From: Actinomycetota bacterium
GTDB lineage: Bacteria; Actinomycetota; Thermoleophilia; Gaiellales; Gaiellaceae
Direction of reading: 5' to 3'
Assembly: GCA_013695295.1 (NCBI GenBank)
Contig: JACDAS010000109.1
Location: forward strand, 1 to 11,905
DNA length: 11,905 bases
The translations under genes were made by a program, and so were the position numbers. Positions 5,711 to 11,905 of the stretch are shown here, piece by piece. Positions within the stretch are counted from its first letter, which is position 1. Each line of letters starts with the position of its first letter. Under the pieces are notes generated by a model. It ran no database searches, was not told the DNA's origin, and was given only the letters and a program-made list of their open reading frames with translations.

Positions 5711-6241
5711 CTACTCTTGCGGGCTGACAGGGGCCCCCGGCCGACCCTGGGGATAGAGCTCCCGGAAGCGTCGCGCCACCGCCTCCGGGACGAGTTCGTC
5801 CACCTTTCCGCCGAACGATGCGATCTCCTTCACGCCGCTCGAGGAGACGAAGCTGAACTGCGGGCTACTCATCAGGTACATCGTCTCGATCTCGGGCGCG
5901 AGCGAGCGGTTCAGGTGATTCATCTGGAACTCCCACTCGAAGTCGGAGATCACGCGGAGGCCCTTGACCATCGTCTTCGCGCCCCAACGGCGAGCGAACT
6001 CGACCACGAGCTCGGAGAAGACGGCGACCTCGACGTTGTCGAGGCCCGCGAGCCCCTCGCGAAGGAAGTCGACCCGCTCCTCGACCGTGAAGAGTGCGCG
6101 CTTGTGCCGCGACTCGCGGACGACCCCGACGACGACCCGCTCGAAGATACCCGCGGCGCGGCCGATCACATCGAGGTGGCCGAGGGTGACCGGGTCGTAG
6201 CTGCCCGGACAGATCGCGGTGATCGGATCCGAAGGGGTCAC
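5711..6241 (-). CDS. coaD: Phosphopantetheine adenylyltransferase
   Basis: Transfers AMP from ATP to 4'-phosphopantetheine, the penultimate step of CoA synthesis; CoA supplies the prosthetic group of ACP. It has 176 residues, slightly longer than usual because of a short proline-rich C-terminal tail. The nucleotidyltransferase motifs are present: CPGSYDPVTLGH (11-22, with T/HxGH), the substrate-binding GLRVISDFEWEFQMNHLNR (94-112) and FVSSSGVKEIA (131-141). The GTG at 6241 shares GTGA with the rsmD stop, which indicates coupled translation. The frame stays open far upstream inside rsmD, but the family N-terminus fixes this start. The rsmD-coaD pair is conserved across many bacteria. Confidence 0.96.
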   Translation of the reverse strand: MTPSDPITAICPGSYDPVTLGHLDVIGRAAGIFERVVVGVVRESRHKRALFTVEERVDFLREGLAGLDNVEVAVFSELVVEFARRWGAKTMVKGLRVISDFEWEFQMNHLNRSLAPEIETMYLMSSPQFSFVSSSGVKEIASFGGKVDELVPEAVARRFRELYPQGRPGAPVSPQE

Positions 6242-6759
6242 GGATGCTCGAACAGCGTCAGGCGCGCGGAGCCGTAGCGGCGCGAGGTGCGCCGTGCGAG
6301 CGGCAGCTCGGGCTCGATCCTCGCCGAGGTCTCCACCACCAGCAGGCCGTCGCCGGCGAGGACGCCAGGCAGGTGACGGGCGAGCGCGGTGTAGTCGGTC
6401 ATCTCGTAGGGCGGGTCGAGCAGCACGAGATCGTACTGGCGTCGCTCGGTCGAGAGAGCCTGCAGAGCCTCGCGGCAGAGGACTGTCGCCCCCGTCAGTC
6501 GCAGTCGCTCGAGGTTCCGGTCGATTGCGCGGCACGCCGAGCGGTCCGACTCGACGAACACGGCCGTCTCGGCCCCGCGAGAGAGCGCCTCCAGGCCCAT
6601 GGCGCCCGAGCCCGCGAAGAGGTCGAGCACCGACGCGCCGTCGAGCGGGCCGATCAGGTTGAAGGCGGCCTCGCGGACGCGGTCGCCGGTCGGGCGCGTC
6701 GCGAGCCCCCTCGGCGCCTCGAGGCGGTGACCCTTACGCGAGCCGGCGATGATCCGCAC
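6238..6759 (-). CDS. rsmD: 16S rRNA (guanine(966)-N2)-methyltransferase RsmD
   Basis: Methylates G966 (E. coli numbering) of 16S rRNA using S-adenosylmethionine. It has 173 residues, a normal length. It begins with the conserved RIIAG strand (2-6), then RPTGDRVREAAFN (22-34), the SAM-binding loop DLFAGSGAMGLEAL (46-59) and the catalytic DPPY (115-118). The start is GTG at 6759; the frame continues open upstream but has no start codon just above, and the conserved RIIAG fixes the position. An AGGAG site lies 13 bases upstream, farther than ideal, next to a CACGTG palindrome. The stop overlaps the coaD start by four bases. Confidence 0.95.
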   Translation of the reverse strand: MRIIAGSRKGHRLEAPRGLATRPTGDRVREAAFNLIGPLDGASVLDLFAGSGAMGLEALSRGAETAVFVESDRSACRAIDRNLERLRLTGATVLCREALQALSTERRQYDLVLLDPPYEMTDYTALARHLPGVLAGDGLLVVETSARIEPELPLARRTSRRYGSARLTLFEHP

Positions 6760-6777
6760 GCGCCCATATTCACTCCT

Positions 6778-6798
6778 CTGACACGTGTCTGACACGTC
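6778..6798. repeat. Overlapping palindrome and 11-bp tandem repeat upstream of rsmD
   Basis: CTGACACGTGT (6778-6788) is followed directly by CTGACACGTCT (6789-6799), 10 of 11 bases identical. Within them GACACGTGTC (6780-6789) is a perfect 10-bp palindrome, and CGTGTC-T-GACACG (6784-6796) is a second, overlapping dyad. It lies 19 bp above the rsmD start in the 79-bp recG-rsmD gap. It looks like a binding site for a dimeric repressor or a member of a small palindromic repeat family. Confidence 0.5.
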
Positions 6799-6838
6799 TC
6801 CGAACCTGCGCGAGCCGGTGCTGATGCGAACGCGCGCG

Positions 6839-8920
6839 CTACGCGCCCACCTCACGACCGCCGAAGAGCCGCTCGACCTCGTCCAGGAGCGGGCCCTCGT
6901 GGTCGAGCAGGGACGCCGCCGCAGCCCGCGCGCCCTCCAGCAGCTCCCGGTCTGCGCGCAGGCGCGTGAAGCGAAGCTCGGACAGGCCGGCCTGCCGCGT
7001 TCCGAGCAGCTGGCCCTCCCCTCGCAGCTCGAGGTCGGCCTCGGCCAGCTCGAAGCCGTCGGTGGTTCGGACGAGCGCCTCCAGCCGCTCGCGTGCGGCA
7101 TCCGTCAGCTCGTCCCGGCCGCGGGAGACGAGCAGGCAATAGGACTGCTCCGCCCCGCGTCCGACCCGCCCGCGCAGCTGGTGCAGCTGCGCGAGGCCGA
7201 AGCGGTCGGCCTCCTGGACGATCATGATCGTCGCGTTCGGGACGTCGACGCCCACCTCGATCACCGTGGTGGCGACGAGGACGTCGATGGCGCCGGCCTT
7301 GAAGCGCCCCATCAGCTCGCGCCGATCCTGCGGACGCAGGCGCCCGTGCAGGAGCCCCACGCGGTAGTCGCGCAGCTCGCCGAGGCGCAGGCGCTCCGCC
7401 TCGGCCTCGGCGGCGCGCGCGAGCGTCGTCTCGGACTCCTCGATCAGCGGGCAGACGACGTAGGCCTGCCGACCGTCGTCCAGGTGCCGGCGGAGGCGCC
7501 TGTACGCCTCACCGCTGCGCTCGGGCGTCACCCAGGCCGTGACGATCGGCTTGCGGCTCGCCGGCAGCAGCGTGATCTCGCTCACCTGAAGGTCGCCGTA
7601 GACGGTGAGCGCGAGCGTCCGTGGGATCGGAGTCGCCGTCATGTGGAGCACGTGCGGCGAGTGGCGGGCTGCGAGGGCGCGGCGCTGCTCGACCCCGAAT
7701 CGATGCTGCTCGTCGACGACCGCGACGGCGAGGTCGGACAGCTCGACCGACTCCTGGATCAGCGCATGCGTGCCCACGACGATGGAGGCGCGCTCGGCCT
7801 CGAGGCGCTGCGCCCTGGTGGCCGAGCCGGTCAGGAGGGCGCAGGAGACGCCGAGCTCGCGACAGCGTTCCTCGAGCGTGAGGAAGTGCTGCTCGGCGAG
7901 CGTCTCGGTCGGCGCCATCAGCGCCCCGCGCCGCCCGGCCTCGACCGCACGCAGCAACGCGTAGAGCGCGACCACCGTCTTGCCCGAGCCGACGTCGCCC
8001 TGAAGCAGCCGCTGCATCGGCACGGGCCGCGCGAGGTCGGTGTCGATCTCGCCCATCACCCGTTCCTGGTCCGTGGTCAGCCGGAACGGCAGCCCGGCCC
8101 GGTAGCGGGCGGCCAGCTCCCCCGGCGCCGGCAGCGCCGGCGCGCTCGCACCTTCGCGCTCCCGGCCGAGGCGCAGGAGGCCGAGCTGGAGCACGAGCAG
8201 CTCGTCGAAGGCCAGCCGGCGGCGCCCCTCCTCCGCCTCCTCCGGCGCCCCGGGCCGGTGGAGCGCGAGGAGTGCGTCCGCCCGCTGCGCGAGGCGCGAC
8301 CGCGCCTTCAGAGCCGCCGGGAGGCCGTCGCCGAGGTCGCGTGCCAGGGGAAGCGCCTGCGCGACGAGGTCGCGCAGCCTGGCAACGCTCACGTGCTCCG
8401 AGGCCGGGTAGATCGGTGCCAGGTCGGCCGTCGCCGCTCCGCCCTCGAGGTCGAACGACTTGACGGCGAAGTCGCCGCGACGGAGCTGTCCGCGCAGTCG
8501 CACTCGCGTCCCCGGCCGCAGCTTGTCGGCCAGCCAGGGCTGGTTGAACCAGACGGCGGTGATCGTCCCGCTCTCGTCCGCGACGGCTGCCCTCAGCACC
8601 GTCGTGCGCCGTCGCGTCGGCCGGAGGGATGCGCCCAGGACGTCGCCCGCGATCACGACCTCGCCGTCGCCGAAGAGGTCGGCGATGCGCGTCTCCCCGA
8701 CGGCACGCTGGTAGTCGCGGGGCCGGTATTCGAGCAGGTCACGGAGCGTCCGCAGCCCGAGCTTTCCGAGCTGCGCGCGGAGCTTCGGCCCCACCCCGGG
8801 GAGCGTCTCCACTCCCGCCTCCAGGCGTTCGGGCCGCGGCGACGTGCGCGTGCGGGTCCAGGCCTCGAGCGGGTCCAGGCTCGCAAACTCCGTCGGAAGA
8901 CGCCGAGCGGCCAGGGGCAC
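6839..8920 (-). CDS. recG: ATP-dependent DNA helicase RecG
   Basis: Branched-DNA helicase that regresses stalled replication forks and acts on D-loops and Holliday junctions. It has 693 residues, a normal length. The helix-hairpin-helix-like ETLPGVGPKLRAQLGKLGL (38-56) and the wedge/OB domain (about 80-160) come first. The helicase core follows: Walker A GDVGSGKT (308-315), APTETLAEQH (336-345), the DEQHRFG box (403-409) typical of RecG, TATPIPRT (428-435), then VLVATTVIEVGVDVPNA and QLRGRVGRG in the C-terminal lobe. The start is GTG at 8920, eight bases after the upstream stop, with no clear ribosome binding site, so the first ~20 residues are uncertain. Confidence 0.97.
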   Translation of the reverse strand: MPLAARRLPTEFASLDPLEAWTRTRTSPRPERLEAGVETLPGVGPKLRAQLGKLGLRTLRDLLEYRPRDYQRAVGETRIADLFGDGEVVIAGDVLGASLRPTRRRTTVLRAAVADESGTITAVWFNQPWLADKLRPGTRVRLRGQLRRGDFAVKSFDLEGGAATADLAPIYPASEHVSVARLRDLVAQALPLARDLGDGLPAALKARSRLAQRADALLALHRPGAPEEAEEGRRRLAFDELLVLQLGLLRLGREREGASAPALPAPGELAARYRAGLPFRLTTDQERVMGEIDTDLARPVPMQRLLQGDVGSGKTVVALYALLRAVEAGRRGALMAPTETLAEQHFLTLEERCRELGVSCALLTGSATRAQRLEAERASIVVGTHALIQESVELSDLAVAVVDEQHRFGVEQRRALAARHSPHVLHMTATPIPRTLALTVYGDLQVSEITLLPASRKPIVTAWVTPERSGEAYRRLRRHLDDGRQAYVVCPLIEESETTLARAAEAEAERLRLGELRDYRVGLLHGRLRPQDRRELMGRFKAGAIDVLVATTVIEVGVDVPNATIMIVQEADRFGLAQLHQLRGRVGRGAEQSYCLLVSRGRDELTDAARERLEALVRTTDGFELAEADLELRGEGQLLGTRQAGLSELRFTRLRADRELLEGARAAAASLLDHEGPLLDEVERLFGGREVGA

Positions 8921-8928
8921 CGCGGATG

Positions 8929-9423
8929 CTACTCGTGCCGCCGGGCGCCGAGGCGGAACCGCGCCTCGGCCTGCCAGCGGCCGTCCTCGCCCTCGACGAG
9001 GAGCGTCAGCTCGTGCGCCCGGGCCGCGATGGGCAGCGCCCCGGCGACGGCGCGGGCGGCCCGGTCTGCCACCGCCTCGTCATGGCTGACTGTCAGGTGT
9101 GGCAGGTGCTCCTCGTGCGCGCCGCCGTAGGGCGGGTAGGCGGGCCACCGGGCACAGGCGTCCTCGGTCAGCGAGACGAACGGCGCCGGCGGCTCCGGAG
9201 GCAGGTACACGATGCCGTCGGGCCAGCGCTCGACGCGCCGGAAGACGACGTCGAAGGCAGCGTGTCGCTCGGCCAGCTGGCACACCTGCCCGAGCAGCGT
9301 CTCGTCGAGGCTGGCGCGAGGTGCGAAGGGGTAGAGGACGGTCACGTGCGCCGGCACGCCAAGCCCGCCGTGCCGCGTGTACGGGACGCGCCACTGGTCG
9401 ACAGTCGGCGCCGCCTCCGGCAC
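8929..9423 (-). CDS. 2H phosphoesterase / 2'-5' RNA ligase-like protein
   Basis: A small protein of 164 residues with the two HxT motifs that define the 2H phosphoesterase superfamily: HVT (26-28, in PAHVTVLYPF) and HLT (109-111, in LPHLTVSH). Members act on cyclic phosphates or 2'-5' linkages of RNA; the substrate here is unknown. The GTG at 9423 is the first canonical start, but it leaves out an in-frame stretch just upstream reading ETALVVVV, which resembles the first beta strand of this family. No ATG, GTG or TTG precedes that stretch; a CTG at 9465-9463 is the only possible start, and it would overlap the fakB end. The true N-terminus is therefore open. The gene lies between fakB and recG on the same strand. 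Confidence 0.82.
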   Translation of the reverse strand: MPEAAPTVDQWRVPYTRHGGLGVPAHVTVLYPFAPRASLDETLLGQVCQLAERHAAFDVVFRRVERWPDGIVYLPPEPPAPFVSLTEDACARWPAYPPYGGAHEEHLPHLTVSHDEAVADRAARAVAGALPIAARAHELTLLVEGEDGRWQAEARFRLGARRHE

Positions 9424-9443
9424 GACGACGACGAGCGCCGTCT

Positions 9444-10319
9444 CTAGTGGTCGTCCCTGAACCAGAAGAACCCGACCGTGCCGGGGCCGGCGTGTGTGCC
9501 GACGACGGCGCCGAGCGACGTCGAGAGCTCGAGCGTCGCGTGCGGGCGCGTCCGGCGTACGAGCTCCTTCAGCGCCTCCTCGCGCTCGGGCGCGTCCGCG
9601 TGGGCGATGCCGAAGCGCAGCTCCGGGCCGTCCGGACCGCTCGACTCCTCGAAGGCGCGCACGAACTCTGCAAAGGCCTTCTGGTTGCCGCGGACGCGCT
9701 TCGTCGGCACCACCTCGCCGTCGGTGATCGTGAGGATCGGCTTGATGTTCAGGAGCTGTCCGGCCATCGCCCTCGCTCGCCCGATCCGGCCTCCCTTCGC
9801 CAGGAACTCGAGCGTCTCGACTGTGAAGAGGAGGTGCGCCTCGCGCCGGTAGCGCTCGACGAGCGAATCGATCTCCGCGTCGGTCGTGCCCCGTTCCAGC
9901 CGCCTCTGGATCGCGAGCGCGAGCAACGCGATCGCGGCGGACGCCGTCTCCGAGTCGATCGCGCGCACCCTGCCGTCGCCCAGCTCCTCGCCGCCGCGCC
10001 TCGCGCTCTCGACCGTGCCGGAGAGGTTCCCGGCGATGTGCAGCGAGAGGATCCGCTCGAACGCCGAGAGCTCCTCGTACACGGCGAGGAAGTCACCCGG
10101 CGTGGGCTGGGAGGTGGTCGGCAGCTGATCGGCTGTCCGCAGCTTGTCGTAGAAATCGTGGGGTCCGAGCTCGACGTAGTCGCGGAAGCTCTCGTCACCG
10201 AAACGCACGTAGAGCGGGACGATCCGCCAGTTCGGGAATCGACCCGGCGCCTCCGGGAAGTCGGCCGTCGAGTCGAGGACGATGGCGGTGTTGTCCGCAG
10301 TGAGAGCCGGCGCCGTCAC
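9444..10319 (-). CDS. fakB: DegV-family fatty-acid-binding protein (FakB-like)
   Basis: A 291-residue DegV protein. Members bind a fatty acid and present it to FakA for phosphorylation to acyl-phosphate. Family features are in order: VLDSTADF (14-21), TTSQPTPGDF (68-77), SLHIAGNLSGT (92-102), the FTVETLEFLAKGGRIGRARA helix (165-184) and GTHAGPG (274-280) near the end. The start is GTG at 10319, sharing GTGA with the stop of the receiver-domain gene, so translation is coupled. A FakA-type gene lies just beyond that, which supports the FakB role over an unrelated DegV function. Which acyl chains it prefers cannot be told. Confidence 0.88.
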   Translation of the reverse strand: MTAPALTADNTAIVLDSTADFPEAPGRFPNWRIVPLYVRFGDESFRDYVELGPHDFYDKLRTADQLPTTSQPTPGDFLAVYEELSAFERILSLHIAGNLSGTVESARRGGEELGDGRVRAIDSETASAAIALLALAIQRRLERGTTDAEIDSLVERYRREAHLLFTVETLEFLAKGGRIGRARAMAGQLLNIKPILTITDGEVVPTKRVRGNQKAFAEFVRAFEESSGPDGPELRFGIAHADAPEREEALKELVRRTRPHATLELSTSLGAVVGTHAGPGTVGFFWFRDDH

Positions 10320-10711
10320 GCGGCAGCCACCCTACCGGCGGCCTGCTGCAGCGCTCCGATGATCGTCTCGAGATCCTCGTCTTTCGTCAGCGTCGCCGCG
10401 ACGCCGGCGGCCCGGAGCGCCTGGAGCTGCTCGTCGCTCGCCGAGGCAGTCAGGCAGACGAGCGCGACGTCCGGGCACGCGGCCCGGAGCCCCTTCGCCA
10501 CCTGGAGGCCGTCCAGTCCGGGCAGGCGGTAGTCCAGCAGGAGCACGTCGGGGCTGAGTTCGGCGCAGAGCTCGAGAGCCGCGGTGCCGTCGGCGATCGA
10601 GGCGACGATCTCGACGTCGGAGCGAAGCCCGAAGAGGAGCTCGAGCGCCTCCCGGAAGACATCGTTGTCCTCGAGCAGCACGACCCGGATCGGCGCTGGC
10701 ACGCGCCGCAT
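10316..10711 (-). CDS. Stand-alone response-regulator receiver domain
   Basis: A 131-residue single-domain receiver, closest in pattern to the receiver of NarL/LuxR-type regulators but with no DNA-binding domain after it. The phosphorylation site is Asp60 (DVLLLDYRLPGLDG), with the acidic pair E14/D15, the switch Thr88 (CLTAS) and Lys110 (TLTKDED), so it should be phosphorylatable. It begins at ATG 10711; a GTG three codons later is an alternative. The stop overlaps the fakB start by four bases. No histidine kinase is in the window, so the partner must be encoded elsewhere. It probably acts through protein contacts, possibly on FakA or FakB, but that is inference from position only. Confidence 0.9.
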   Translation of the reverse strand: MRRVPAPIRVVLLEDNDVFREALELLFGLRSDVEIVASIADGTAALELCAELSPDVLLLDYRLPGLDGLQVAKGLRAACPDVALVCLTASASDEQLQALRAAGVAATLTKDEDLETIIGALQQAAGRVAAA

Positions 10712-10782
10712 CGTAGTGCGAGGGCCGGTGGGCTTCCCCTCGAGCGCTCGCGGAGCCGGGCGCGTGCGCCCGCCACTCGACC

Positions 10783-11905
10783 CTACTCTGCCGAGAGCAG
10801 GAGCTGGTAGTGGGGCTGGCCGCCGGCGTGGACCTCCACCTCGACGCTCGGGTGCTCGCGCGCGAGGCGGCTCAGGAGACCCTCGAGCGGCGGCTCGTCC
10901 GAGCCCGTCAGCAGGGTCAGGACTCCGCGAGGCTCGGCGAGCAGGCGGTCCGCGACGGCGGCGGCGACCTCCTCGAAGTCGTCCCCGGCGCTCACCGCCT
11001 GGCCGCCGGCGAGGCCGAGAAAGGCACCGCGGCGGGCAGAGACGCCGTCGAGCCTGGCGTCGCGAGAGGCCCTCGTCACCTCTCCCGTGGCCGTCGCCGC
11101 GACCGTCGCCTCCATCGCCGCGGCGTTCTCCGCCGCCGTCCGCGTCCCGTCGTAGGCCACCATCGCCGCGAGCCCGCTCTGGATCGAGGTCGTCGGCACC
11201 ACCAGCACCGGCCTGCCCGCGAGCCCCGCAGCCTGCTCGGCGGAGGAGACGACGTTCCTGTTGTTCGGCAGCACGAGCACCTCCGCGGCGGAACTCTCGG
11301 CGATCGCCTCGACGAGGTCCGAGGTGGAGGGATTCATGCTCTGGCCGCCGGACACGACGCGCGCGGCGCCGAGGCTCTCGAACAGCCGGCGGTTTCCCGC
11401 CCCGGCGACGACGGCGACGACGTCCGTCACCCGCTCCGCGCTCTCCGATGCGCGGGCCTCCGCTAGCAGGCGCTCCTCCCGCTGGCGGGTTTGCGTGTGC
11501 ATGTTGGCGATCTCGACGCCCTCGACCTCGCCCAGGGAGGTGGCGAGGGTGAGCGCCCGGCCCGGGTCGTCGGTGTGAACGTGGATCTTCAGCGCGCTCG
11601 AGTCTCCGACGATGAGCAGCGAGTCGCCCAGCTCGGCTAGCTCCTGCTCCAGCGTCTTCGCGTCGAGCCCGGCTCCCTCGACGACGTAGACGGTGCAGTA
11701 ACGAAAGCGGGAGAGCTCCTGGTGCAGGGCCTCGACTCGCAGCTCATGAACCTCCCCGGGGGCTTCGGGCAGCGGCTCGCCCGAGAGGCCCGCGACGACG
11801 CCTCGCACCAGCTCGAGCAGGCCGGCGCCGCCCGCGTCCACGACACCGGCGTCACGCAGCACCTCGAGGTACTGCGGCGTGCGCGCGAGCGCGTCGGTGC
11901 CGCGC
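10783..11905 (-). CDS. fakA: Fatty acid kinase catalytic subunit (FakA/YloV, DhaL-DAK family), C-terminal part
   Basis: The last 373 residues of a gene whose start lies beyond the right edge; the frame is open to the boundary. FakA phosphorylates fatty acids held by FakB. The visible part begins at the end of the DhaL-type kinase domain (ALARTPQYLEVLRDAG, then VVDAGGAGL). The central domain follows, with YCTVYVVEG, LGDSLLIVGD and KIHVHTDDPG. The C-terminal DegV-like half contains VSGGQSMNPST, VLVLPNNRNV and VPTTSIQSGLAAMVAYD, and ends with GGQPHYQLLLSAE. This is the full YloV layout. The ATP-binding residues lie outside the window. It is 71 bp upstream of the receiver gene, then fakB. I see nothing firm in that 71-bp gap. 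Confidence 0.9.
   Translation of the reverse strand, partial: RGTDALARTPQYLEVLRDAGVVDAGGAGLLELVRGVVAGLSGEPLPEAPGEVHELRVEALHQELSRFRYCTVYVVEGAGLDAKTLEQELAELGDSLLIVGDSSALKIHVHTDDPGRALTLATSLGEVEGVEIANMHTQTRQREERLLAEARASESAERVTDVVAVVAGAGNRRLFESLGAARVVSGGQSMNPSTSDLVEAIAESSAAEVLVLPNNRNVVSSAEQAAGLAGRPVLVVPTTSIQSGLAAMVAYDGTRTAAENAAAMEATVAATATGEVTRASRDARLDGVSARRGAFLGLAGGQAVSAGDDFEEVAAAVADRLLAEPRGVLTLLTGSDEPPLEGLLSRLAREHPSVEVEVHAGGQPHYQLLLSAE

Noticed and set aside
6242..6535. N-terminal extension of CoaD into rsmD
   Set aside because: The family start falls exactly at the GTG that overlaps the rsmD stop; the upstream extension is the rsmD sequence in another frame.
6979..6988. CGGACAGGCC inside recG, matching 10 bases of the palindromic element's end
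   Set aside because: The match stops there, it lies in conserved coding sequence, and a 10-base match is not meaningful at this base composition.
6785..9130. A 781-codon open frame on the plus strand opposite recG
   Set aside because: It mirrors the codon pattern of recG on the other strand, is rich in Arg, Ala and Leu with no recognisable domain, and recG is beyond doubt. Long antisense frames are expected at this GC content.
9099..10532. A 477-codon plus-strand frame opposite fakB
   Set aside because: Shadow of fakB and its neighbours; no domain, repetitive basic composition.
1..11905. CRISPR array, tRNA, rRNA or transposase gene
   Set aside because: I looked for regularly spaced repeats, tRNA-like sequences and transposase motifs on both strands and found none.

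Overview
This is a very GC-rich window from what looks like an actinobacterium. The chromosomal order matches blocks seen in that phylum (compare the Mycobacterium tuberculosis neighbourhoods recG / rsmD / coaD and sepIVA / DUF177 / rnc / smc). GTG and TTG starts are frequent, and the housekeeping proteins have actinobacterial features. A deep lineage such as Thermoleophilia is my best guess from gene order, but I cannot prove it from the sequence alone.

Layout. All genes but one lie on the minus strand, so transcription runs from right to left. From the right edge: a fatty-acid-kinase-type DhaL/DAK protein (fakA-like, cut by the window edge), a stand-alone response-regulator receiver domain, a DegV-family fatty-acid-binding protein (fakB-like), a small 2H phosphoesterase / RNA ligase-like protein, recG, rsmD, coaD and a SepIVA/DivIVA-like coiled-coil protein. 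A divergent pair follows: a plus-strand LysR regulator and a minus-strand EamA/DMT-family permease. This pair interrupts the minus-strand cluster. After it the cluster resumes with yceD (DUF177), rpmF, plsX, acpP, rnc and the first codons of smc at the left edge.

Function. The window holds the acyl-phosphate node of phospholipid synthesis (FakA, FakB, PlsX, AcpP). It also holds CoA biosynthesis (CoaD, whose pathway supplies the ACP prosthetic group), ribosome and RNA maturation (RsmD, L32, RNase III, perhaps YceD), DNA repair (RecG), chromosome condensation (SMC) and septum/envelope growth (SepIVA-like). It is a growth-linked gene cluster with tight spacing: GTGA overlaps join the receiver gene to fakB and rsmD to coaD, and acpP overlaps rnc.

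Non-coding structure. The most unusual DNA is a 165-bp near-palindromic element between yceD and rpmF (2485-2649). Its outer 20-bp ends match at 19 of 20 positions, and a perfect 10-bp inverted repeat sits at its exact centre. A single isolated copy of its end lies at 3205-3222. In both places the repeat begins with the TAG stop codon of the minus-strand gene that ends there (yceD and the permease). Smaller structures are an overlapping CACGTG palindrome and 11-bp tandem repeat upstream of rsmD, stem-loops in the acpP leader and in the rnc-smc gap, and a dyad in the lysR/permease intergenic region.

Other points for a second look: the RNase III has alanine where one of the metal-binding aspartates normally sits, a receiver domain without an output domain is inserted between fakA and fakB, and the 2H phosphoesterase seems to lack a canonical start codon for its first beta strand. 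I see no tRNA, rRNA, CRISPR array, insertion sequence with a transposase gene, or prophage gene.
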